Positions 1 through 5,319 of a DNA stretch of 10,483 nt are shown here, in pieces. The DNA comes from Nanobdellota archaeon. Lineage in GTDB: Archaea; Nanobdellota; Nanobdellia; Woesearchaeales; JAHJBD01. Position 1 is the stretch's first letter. Each line of letters opens with the position of its first letter. The position numbers and the translations under genes were made by a program. The stretch lies in assembly GCA_018813725.1 (NCBI GenBank), contig JAHJBD010000104.1, forward strand, positions 1 to 10,483, written 5' to 3'. The notes beneath the pieces were generated by a model, which saw nothing but the letters and a program-made list of their open reading frames with translations, had not been told where the DNA came from and made no database searches.

Positions 1-1230
1 CCGCTGTCTATTGAGCTGATAAAAAAGAAGCTTGATGGGAAAAAGCTTACCAAGGAAGAGATTGACCAGATTGTGTGGGACATAGTCCACAATAAGCTGG
101 ATGATATTGAACTTTCATATTTTGTTGCAGCCTGTTATGCTCATGAATTGGACATGGAAGAGACTACCTTTCTTACAAAAGCCATGGCTAGCCATGGCAT
201 AGTGCTAAAGCCGAAAAAATATCCTGTTATGGATAAGCATTGTGTGGGTGGTGTAGCAGGGAATAGGACCACCATGCTCCTTGTTCCAATTGTTGCTGCA
301 GCTGGACTTACCATACCTAAGACCAGTTCAAGGTCAATAACCAGCCCTGCTGGGACAGCTGATACTATGGAGGTTTTGGCAAATGTTTCAATCGGTATAA
401 AGAAGATGAAACATATTGTTGACAATGTGGGTGGATGCATTGTGTGGGGAGGTGCTTTGAACCTTGCACCAGCTGATGATAAGATAATAAGGGTAGAAAA
501 GCCGCTAAGTATTGATGCAAAAAGCAATCTTTTGAGTTCTGTCATGGCAAAGAAAGCTTCAGTCTCTGCTACACATCTATTAGTTGATATTCCTTCTGGG
601 CATGGATCTAAGATCATAGAATTGTCGAGGGCGAAATCATTGAAAAAGGATTTTCAACTGATAGCAAGGAAGCTTGGAATGAAAGTCAAGGTTATCATAA
701 CAGATGGGAGGCAGCCTATCGGTAATGGTATAGGGCCTGCCTTAGAAGCACGTGACGTGCTTTATGTTCTAAAAAATGATTTAAGAGGGCCGGTTGACCT
801 AAGGGAGAAGGCGTTGTGCATGGCAGGTCTCATGCTGGAGATGGGGGGCAAGGCGGGCAAAGGAAAAGGTTATACTCTTGCCAAGCAGATACTTGAAAGC
901 GGAAAGGCTTATGATAAGATGGTGGAGATCATCAAAGCCCAAGGAATGAAGATAACAGATCCTAATAAGATAAAAATAGGTAAATATTCTTATGAATATA
1001 GGTCTCCCAGGACTGGAGTTGTAAGGGAAGTCTCAAATTTAGCGATTTCTAAAATGGCAAGGGTTGCAGGAGCTCCGAAGAATATGGGTGCAGGAGTATA
1101 TCTCCATAAGCATGTTGGTGACAGGGTCCATAAGGGTGAACCTATATTTACTGTGTATGCAGCAAATGAGATAATGCTGGGGTTTGCCAAAGAGACTTTT
1201 GTGAAGCTTGATGGTATAAAGGTGGAGTGA
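1..1230 (+). CDS. deoA: AMP phosphorylase (thymidine phosphorylase/DeoA family), 5' truncated by window edge
   Basis: Archaeal AMP phosphorylase splits AMP with phosphate into adenine and ribose 1,5-bisphosphate, the first step of the pathway that feeds R15P isomerase and type III RuBisCO (family knowledge). The reading frame is open from base 1, so the gene begins outside the window and the GTG at 73 is an internal valine. The visible 409 residues compare with about 500 for the family, so roughly 90 N-terminal residues are missing. Family hallmarks are clear: KHCVGGVAGNRTT at 235-273 and TSSRSITSPAGTADTMEVL at 322-378, the phosphate and nucleoside binding loops of this fold. The C-terminal domain carries the glycine-rich AGAPKNMGAGVYLHKHVGD stretch typical of the family. 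Codon use is of the host type (AGG arginine). A T-run follows the stop. Bacterial-type thymidine phosphorylase is the alternative, but the overall sequence looks archaeal. Confidence 0.93.
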   Translation, partial: PLSIELIKKKLDGKKLTKEEIDQIVWDIVHNKLDDIELSYFVAACYAHELDMEETTFLTKAMASHGIVLKPKKYPVMDKHCVGGVAGNRTTMLLVPIVAAAGLTIPKTSSRSITSPAGTADTMEVLANVSIGIKKMKHIVDNVGGCIVWGGALNLAPADDKIIRVEKPLSIDAKSNLLSSVMAKKASVSATHLLVDIPSGHGSKIIELSRAKSLKKDFQLIARKLGMKVKVIITDGRQPIGNGIGPALEARDVLYVLKNDLRGPVDLREKALCMAGLMLEMGGKAGKGKGYTLAKQILESGKAYDKMVEIIKAQGMKITDPNKIKIGKYSYEYRSPRTGVVREVSNLAISKMARVAGAPKNMGAGVYLHKHVGDRVHKGEPIFTVYAANEIMLGFAKETFVKLDGIKVE

Positions 1231-1234
1231 ATAA

Positions 1235-1242
1235 TTTTTTTT
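1235..1242 (+). terminator. T-run terminator after AMP phosphorylase
   Basis: Eight consecutive T residues start five bases after the TGA stop at 1228-1230. Archaeal RNA polymerase terminates at such oligo-T tracts without needing a hairpin (established), and no stem is visible just upstream. Placement is good, but this is a motif call only. Confidence 0.5.
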
Positions 1243-1249
1243 GCTTGGC

Positions 1250-1465
1250 TTAGAGGAAATATTCTACGTCGCCTTTGTTTCCCACTTGTGCGTTTTTCAA
1301 CTCAAAGATTTGTAACCCTTCAACTTTGCTTGGCAAAGATTGAAGTTGACACAAACTCGTGCACTTTTCCTCATTTTGTTCTGAATAGTCCAAAAGAAAT
1401 ATACGTGCTTTCGCACCATAAAGGTTGTCGTCGATAATCACTAATTCTATCGTCAGTGCCTTCAT
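1250..1465 (-). CDS. Possible small hypothetical protein, 71 aa
   Basis: I do not recognise this protein. It begins MKALTIELVIIDDNLYGAKA and ends at TAA 1250-1252. The N-terminal third reads like a beta strand followed by an acidic turn, and residues 36 and 40 are cysteines. In its favour, it is a 71-codon open frame inside a 444-base stretch with no competing gene, in locally less AT-rich DNA. Against it, there is no Shine-Dalgarno site. The nearest TATA-like box on this strand (1511-1520) would give a leader of about 24 bases, unlike the leaderless genes elsewhere in the window. It would converge on the AMP phosphorylase gene. It could be a spurious frame. Confidence 0.35.
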   Translation of the reverse strand: MKALTIELVIIDDNLYGAKARIFLLDYSEQNEEKCTSLCQLQSLPSKVEGLQIFELKNAQVGNKGDVEYFL

Positions 1466-1553
1466 TTTATAGGACTGGGATAAGCCAAAAAGACGTTATC
1501 CTGCTCCCTAGATATTTAAATGGATGCATGGATATATAAATATTGTCCCACTA

Positions 1554-1574
1554 AAATGCCATTCCGGTGCATTT
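1554..1574. repeat. Short inverted repeat, AAATGC / GCATTT
   Basis: Perfect 6-bp arms at 1554-1559 and 1569-1574 enclose a 9-base loop. The dyad lies about 100 bases upstream of the ArsR gene in an intergenic stretch that also has AT-rich TATA-like elements at 1511-1520 and 1531-1543. It could be an upstream regulator site or a chance dyad; 6-bp arms are weak evidence. Confidence 0.3.
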
Positions 1575-1644
1575 CCCAGATATTTATCCATATTTTCTTG
1601 AATGCAATATAAACTCTAAAAAAATGTACTAAACCGAAACATTA

Positions 1645-1652
1645 ATAAATAT
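1645..1652 (+). promoter_or_regulatory. TATA box of the ArsR operon
   Basis: ATAAATAT is centred about 26 bases before the ATG at 1675, preceded by a purine-rich CCGAAAC that could serve as the BRE. This spacing puts the transcription start at or within a base or two of the ATG, so the mRNA should be leaderless, as at the promoters near 5290, 5960 and 9024. Confidence 0.6.
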
Positions 1653-1653
1653 A

Positions 1654-1671
1654 AGGATATTCGCATATCCT
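1654..1671. promoter_or_regulatory. Probable operator: 18-bp dyad before the ArsR-type repressor gene
   Basis: Perfect 7-bp arms AGGATAT (1654-1660) and ATATCCT (1665-1671) flank a 4-base centre, TCGC. The dyad starts right after the TATA box and ends 3 bases before the ATG. A dimer bound there would block TFB/RNA polymerase or the start site. Size and symmetry fit a winged-helix ArsR dimer. Autorepression by the adjacent gene product is inferred from position. Confidence 0.6.
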
Positions 1672-1674
1672 AAT

Positions 1675-1971
1675 ATGATTACTTTCCCAAATAAACAATG
1701 TGAGATTTGCAAAGTATTCTCTAATGGAAGCAGAGTAAATATTTTACTTGCTTTAAGAGATAAGCCTTGCACTGTGTCAGAATTGATAGAAAAAACAGGC
1801 TTGAACCAATCAGTAGTTTCACAACATTTAGCAATATTAAGAAATAAAAGCATTGTTGAAGCAGAAAAGAATGGTGCTTGGATTACTTATAGATTAAAAT
1901 ATCCTGAGATCATGAAAGCTTTTGATATAATGAGGGAGATTGCGAAAAAGATTTCAGGAGGAACAAAATGA
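1675..1971 (+). CDS. ArsR-family winged-helix repressor
   Basis: A 98-residue DNA-binding protein of the ArsR/SmtB type, probably the local repressor of the operon. The winged helix-turn-helix spans about residues 14-75; the recognition helix region contains GLNQSVVSQHLAILRN (42-57), followed by the wing around GAWITYRL. Cysteines are at 9, 12 and 32. C9 and C12 form an N-terminal CxxC, and C32 lies at the start of the helix where classical ArsR has its ELCVC thiol motif, but that motif itself is absent (PCTVSEL here). The inducer is therefore unclear: a soft metal or metalloid, or a reactive sulfur/redox signal through thiols. The ATG at 1675 fits a leaderless start behind a TATA box and operator. 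The stop overlaps the next gene's start (ATGA, 1968-1971), and a strong AGGAGG lies at 1956-1961. Confidence 0.88.
   Translation: MITFPNKQCEICKVFSNGSRVNILLALRDKPCTVSELIEKTGLNQSVVSQHLAILRNKSIVEAEKNGAWITYRLKYPEIMKAFDIMREIAKKISGGTK
1956..1961 (+). promoter_or_regulatory. Shine-Dalgarno AGGAGG for the membrane protein gene
   Basis: AGGAGG lies six bases before the ATG at 1968, inside the end of the ArsR gene. It fixes the start of the second gene and shows that internal operon genes here use SD-led initiation, while the first gene is leaderless. Confidence 0.7.
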
Positions 1972-3119
1972 AACTAAAAGATTTTACGCCATTAGTTTTT
2001 TTGGCATCATTAGGAGCTGGAGGGATAGCTGTAATGCCTTTTGTGCTAATGCAGTATACAGTAGAACATGGTAGTGGATTAATTACAAGATCGCAACTGT
2101 GGACAAAAGGATTTACTACATTAACTGCAGGATATTATTATTCATTAGAAGTAGTTATGATAATATTCTCTTTGTTACATTTCATACTAACAATTATGTT
2201 TGCAATTAAGTTATTCAGATGGATGAAGACAGACTCGTGTAAGAAACTTATCAGTGATCCATTAAAGAACACTGCAATATTAGCACCACTTATATCTGTA
2301 TTGATGACTATGAACGTATTTATCGGACCTTTAAGATACTTCTTACCGGTATTTTCAGATAATTTTCAAGATTTATTTTTACCAGCTATGATTTTTTGGT
2401 CAGTTCTGTTTGTATTCATAATGTTGCTAGAGATAAAATTATTAGGTATATCTTTTAAAGAAGGATTTGATATCAATAAAATAAATTTTGGATGGTTATT
2501 GCACCCATTTTTACTTGGAATGCTTTCAGTTGTAGGAACTGGAATTGCGGCTATGAGCCAGAATTCTGATATAGCAAATACTGCCGCATTTATGACTTTG
2601 ATTTCTGGTTCAATGGGGATATTCTTATTGCTAGTAAAACTAATAGTCATTTTTAAAAGTCATTTTGCTGCCTTGGGATTACCTGAAAAACAATTCTTGC
2701 CTAGTTTTTTGATTGTTGTACCAAACATAACTTTGTTTGCTATAAGCGCCTTTCGATTTGGACACTTTTTAGAACATCATCATGGTTTTGAATTAGGAGC
2801 TTATTTTTACATCGTTATTGGTTTTTCTTTTGCCTTTGAAATCTGGTATATTCTATTTGGATTATCTTTATTAATTGATTATTTTAAACAGCATCATTTT
2901 AAAGAGTTTTATGTAACTCAATGGGGATTTATCTGTCCGCTAGTAGCATTTGTTGTACTAGGGGGATTTGTATATAATGTAGTGTTATCGAATCCAATCC
3001 TATATGGTGTACTTGTGCTAACTATGATTATAACAGTATTACTGTATATTGAACTTTTACTCAAGCACATCAAATGTTCAAGAAAAAACAATGTAGGATT
3101 AAGTTGTAAGGTAGATTAA
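1968..3119 (+). CDS. Ten-helix membrane protein, SLAC1/TDT (tellurite-resistance/dicarboxylate transporter)-like
   Basis: A 383-residue integral membrane protein with about ten hydrophobic helices (roughly 7-30, 60-85, 103-125, 135-162, 176-196, 205-230, 243-262, 275-304, 318-340 and 344-366). Length, helix number and patterns such as the N-terminal FTPLVFLASLGAGGIAV and the late QWGFICPLVAFVVLGG resemble the TehA/SLAC1 (TDT) anion channel family, whose members pass small anions or organic acids. The match is by pattern, not by an unambiguous signature. A histidine-rich loop, GHFLEHHHGF (265-274), could bind metal. Two cysteines sit in the cytoplasm-like C-tail (370 and 380). The start is fixed by AGGAGG and the 4-base overlap with the repressor gene; the next gene begins one base after the stop. 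Codon use is AT-rich (TTA, AGA). It could instead belong to an unrelated ten-helix family. Confidence 0.6.
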   Translation: MKLKDFTPLVFLASLGAGGIAVMPFVLMQYTVEHGSGLITRSQLWTKGFTTLTAGYYYSLEVVMIIFSLLHFILTIMFAIKLFRWMKTDSCKKLISDPLKNTAILAPLISVLMTMNVFIGPLRYFLPVFSDNFQDLFLPAMIFWSVLFVFIMLLEIKLLGISFKEGFDINKINFGWLLHPFLLGMLSVVGTGIAAMSQNSDIANTAAFMTLISGSMGIFLLLVKLIVIFKSHFAALGLPEKQFLPSFLIVVPNITLFAISAFRFGHFLEHHHGFELGAYFYIVIGFSFAFEIWYILFGLSLLIDYFKQHHFKEFYVTQWGFICPLVAFVVLGGFVYNVVLSNPILYGVLVLTMIITVLLYIELLLKHIKCSRKNNVGLSCKVD

Positions 3120-3120
3120 A

Positions 3121-4467
3121 ATGTGGAAAAAAATATCTTTTTTACAAAAAAACCTCGTATATAGTATTCCTGTATTCATGATAATTGGAATTATGTTTGG
3201 CTATTTTTTTGATGCATCTTTTTTGAAAGCTTTAATCATGCCGCTTACTTTTTTAATGGTCTATCCTATGATGGTAAACTTGCAGATAAAAAAAGTTTTC
3301 TCTAGAGGTGATTCAAAAGTTCAGATAATCACCCAATTAATCAACTTTGCGATCATCCCTTTTATAGCTTTTGGTCTGGGAAAGATATTCTTTAATGATA
3401 AACCATTAATTGCATTAGGATTATTGCTTGCAGCTTTGCTTCCGACTAGTGGAATGACTATATCCTGGACAGGATTTGCCAAAGGTAATCTAAATGCCGC
3501 AATCAAGATGACTGTAATAGGCCTTATTGTAGGATCACTTGCAACACCACTTTATGCGAAATGGCTTATGGGGGCAGCTATTGAGATTCCTCTTATTGAT
3601 GTATTCAAACAAATTGCTCTTATTGTATTTTTGCCAATGATTGCAGGATATGTGACTCAAAAATTTATTATATGGAAGTATGGAGAGGCTAAATATCATA
3701 AGGATATAAAACAGAAATTTCCTATGCTTTCTACACTTGGAGTTTTAGGTATTGTAGCAGTAGCAATGGCATTAAAATCAAAAACAATCATTTCCCAGCC
3801 AACAATGCTCATCAATTTATTTATCCCATTATTGATTATCTATGGAGTTAATTATCTATTAAGCACTATCATTGCGAAATACTTCTTCTCAAGAGAAGAT
3901 GGGATTGCACTAATTTATGGCACCGTAATGAGAAACTTATCAATCGCTTTAGCTATTGCTATGACTGTATTTGGAAAAGAAGGCTCAGATATTGCGTTGA
4001 TTATCGCATTAGCTTATATTATTCAAGTACAATCTGCAGCATGGTATGTCAAATTCACAGATAAGATATTTGGTAAAGCTCCAGAAGATACTGCAAAAGA
4101 TATAATGGAGTTAGGAGTTTTTGCTTTGCATACAGAAAAAACAATACAAGATGCTATCAAGATTCTAGATGAAGAGCACATCCATTCAGTTGCTGTCCTA
4201 GATGATAGAGACCATGCTATCGGGATGATCACTTCTGGCATGATTATCAACCTATTAGCAGATGGTAACTCGATAGATCTAAAATTAAGCAACATAAAAT
4301 TGCTTCCTGCACTAAAGGTTGAAGAACAGACACCAATCAGAAAAGTCTTACAGACAATGAAGAGAAAACATGAATATAAGGTATTAGTTCTTGACCAAAA
4401 AGGAAATATTTCAGGTGTGCTTACGGAATCTGATATTTTAGATAAATATGCGGAGAATAAAAAATGA
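3121..4467 (+). CDS. BASS/ACR3-like transporter fused to two C-terminal CBS domains
   Basis: A 448-residue fusion. Residues 1-315 form a multi-helix transporter of the bile acid:sodium symporter/ACR3 superfamily, seen from PTSGMTISWTGFAKGN (108-123) at the family's first core crossover and GTVMRNLSIALAIAM (267-281) at the second. Residues about 323-385 and 388-445 are two CBS domains (DIMELGVFALH..., SVAVLDDRDHAIGMITS and VLVLDQKGNISGVLTESDIL). CBS pairs usually bind adenine nucleotides and gate the attached protein (family knowledge). The protein has no cysteine, whereas ACR3 arsenite carriers need a TM4 cysteine and a TM9 glutamate; both positions differ here, so arsenite may not be the substrate. 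It starts one base after the previous stop and overlaps the next gene by four bases (ATGA). Translation is probably coupled. Export of an anion or conjugate is an inference. Confidence 0.8.
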   Translation: MWKKISFLQKNLVYSIPVFMIIGIMFGYFFDASFLKALIMPLTFLMVYPMMVNLQIKKVFSRGDSKVQIITQLINFAIIPFIAFGLGKIFFNDKPLIALGLLLAALLPTSGMTISWTGFAKGNLNAAIKMTVIGLIVGSLATPLYAKWLMGAAIEIPLIDVFKQIALIVFLPMIAGYVTQKFIIWKYGEAKYHKDIKQKFPMLSTLGVLGIVAVAMALKSKTIISQPTMLINLFIPLLIIYGVNYLLSTIIAKYFFSREDGIALIYGTVMRNLSIALAIAMTVFGKEGSDIALIIALAYIIQVQSAAWYVKFTDKIFGKAPEDTAKDIMELGVFALHTEKTIQDAIKILDEEHIHSVAVLDDRDHAIGMITSGMIINLLADGNSIDLKLSNIKLLPALKVEEQTPIRKVLQTMKRKHEYKVLVLDQKGNISGVLTESDILDKYAENKK

Positions 4468-4871
4468 TAGAAAGTAAAATCTTTTCTAAAGAGACTGATA
4501 AAAGTGTAATAGAAGTTGCAGAGATTATTAGAAAAAAAGCAGAAGATTTTGGTTTTATTGTAAGGTATGATACTGATATGACAAAAGAATTCAAAGATCA
4601 TAGAGTTGATGTAAGGGATGAATTTGAATACCATACAATTATGCTTTGTATTCCAGAGAAAGCTTATAATAGTGTTAATATGAATAATAAAAGAGCAGCA
4701 ATCATTATGCCAAAGCAAGTAAGTATTTTTAGAGATAAAAACAAAACGATAGTATCCACATTGGTGATAGGTTCTGAGTTTTTAGAGAAAATCTTGCCAA
4801 ATGATGAAAAAATAAGAGAAAGTCTTCCTGCATCTTGCATGAAAGTAGTGAAGTTAATTGAAGAGATATAG
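4464..4871 (+). CDS. DUF302-like small protein
   Basis: A 135-residue soluble protein without signal peptide or membrane segment, matching the DUF302 pattern. An N-terminal helix is followed by GFIVRYDTDM (30-39), then the central YHTIMLCIPEKAY (56-68), equivalent to the family's CNPxxA motif, and AAIIMPKQVSIFRDKNKTIVST (78-99), equivalent to the LPC-V-V-Y-E strand. The cysteine usually found in that LPC position is a lysine here (K84), so only C62 of the two familiar cysteines remains; C125 is extra. The biochemical role of DUF302 is not settled. It is the last gene of the four-gene operon, overlapping the BASS-CBS stop by four bases, with GGAG at 4452-4455 as SD. Position suggests an accessory to the transporter or a substrate/cofactor-binding partner. 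The family call is by motif and moderately secure. Confidence 0.6.
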   Translation: MIESKIFSKETDKSVIEVAEIIRKKAEDFGFIVRYDTDMTKEFKDHRVDVRDEFEYHTIMLCIPEKAYNSVNMNNKRAAIIMPKQVSIFRDKNKTIVSTLVIGSEFLEKILPNDEKIRESLPASCMKVVKLIEEI

Positions 4872-4888
4872 TCTCTGATCTCTATTTT
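4862..4888 (+). terminator. Weak hairpin and short T-tract at the operon end
   Basis: AGAGAT at 4862-4867 and ATCTCT at 4878-4883 can pair; an alternative AGAGA/TCTCT pairing uses 4872-4876. ATTTT follows. A T6 run at 4969-4974 is a second candidate stop. Neither is strong. Confidence 0.3.
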
Positions 4889-4983
4889 CCTGCACTGTGG
4901 GTTACTATATAAACACTCATCGGAATTGCGACCACTCCGTGCTGTCATAACATTTTCTTTATAAAATCTTTTTTAAACTTTAC

Positions 4984-5017
4984 TCCGGATTTTTCAAAAA
5001 AAAACGTTATTCCGGAT
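4984..5017. repeat. Pair of TCCGGAT elements in the operon-tRNA spacer
   Basis: TCCGGAT occurs at 4984-4990 and again at 5011-5017, exactly 27 bases apart. The TCCGGA core is self-complementary, so the two copies can also pair as a hairpin around an A/T-rich loop. The rest of 4890-5111 shows no gene. Confidence 0.35.
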
Positions 5018-5111
5018 CACAAATTCTTACTTCCAATTAAAAAATATTGTCCTTTATTTATAAAGAATTATCTGGGTTAGCTCGTTAATAATCGTAAAAG
5101 AAGGTAATATA

Positions 5112-5195
5112 CGCCGTCGCCCGGATTTGAACCGGGATATCCTCGCGGAAAATGGCTCTCAAGGCCATCGCAGTACCGGGTTGTGCCACGACGGC
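5112..5195 (-). tRNA. tRNA-Ser (anticodon UGA)
   Basis: Read on the reverse strand, the 84 bases fold as a class II tRNA. The acceptor stem is GCCGTCG/CGACGGC with discriminator G73. The D-stem is GCA/TGC with a GG in the loop. The anticodon stem is ATGGC/GCCAT with loop CTTGAGA (anticodon TGA at 5159-5161 on the forward strand). A 15-base variable arm pairs TCC with GGA. The T-stem is CCCGG/CCGGG around TTCAAAT. The long variable arm and G73 confirm serine identity. CCA is not encoded and no intron is present. Confidence 0.95.
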
Positions 5196-5227
5196 ATGGT
5201 GAAGGGCATTTTGTGTGGAAAAGTACT

Positions 5228-5235
5228 GCTTTATA
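5228..5235 (-). promoter_or_regulatory. Possible TATA box of tRNA-Ser
   Basis: On the reverse strand TATAAAGC lies 33-40 bases before the tRNA 5' end, which would give a short leader of about 10 bases for RNase P to remove. Position is plausible; the local DNA is AT-rich, so chance matches are common. Confidence 0.35.
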
Positions 5236-5289
5236 CTGTTCTTGTAGGTGTTATATAGTTGCTGACTGCTTTATAAATTTTACCTTATG

Positions 5290-5297
5290 TTTATAAA
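5290..5297 (+). promoter_or_regulatory. TATA box for the gene at 5320
   Basis: TTTATAAA is centred 26-27 bases before the ATG at 5320, predicting a leaderless transcript. A second, weaker AT-rich match (TTTATAAA at 5270-5277) lies further upstream. Confidence 0.6.
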
Positions 5298-5319
5298 CCA
5301 ATTTTAATTCTTATAAGAT

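Noticed and set aside
73..75. GTG at 73 as the start of AMP phosphorylase
   Set aside because: The same frame is open to base 1 and the upstream residues (SIELIKKKLDGKKLTKEEID) fit the family, so the gene is cut by the window edge.
1266..1273. Possible attachment-site copy of the tRNA-Ser 3' end (CGTCGCC shared with 5115-5121)
   Set aside because: Only seven bases match, no longer duplication exists, and no integrase gene is visible; chance is sufficient.
1322..1343. Hairpin CTTTG-CTTGG-CAAAG within the small reverse frame
   Set aside because: A 5-bp stem without a T-run or conserved context is expected by chance in a sequence of this size.
4023..4718. 231-codon reverse frame antisense to the CBS and DUF302 regions
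   Set aside because: It lies opposite two convincing genes, shows no recognisable domain, and is explained by low stop density opposite AT-rich coding sequence.
1675..4871. Classical arsenic resistance operon
   Set aside because: There is no ArsC, ArsA or ArsM, the repressor lacks ELCVC, and the ACR3-like carrier has no cysteine; only the repressor family and carrier superfamily match.
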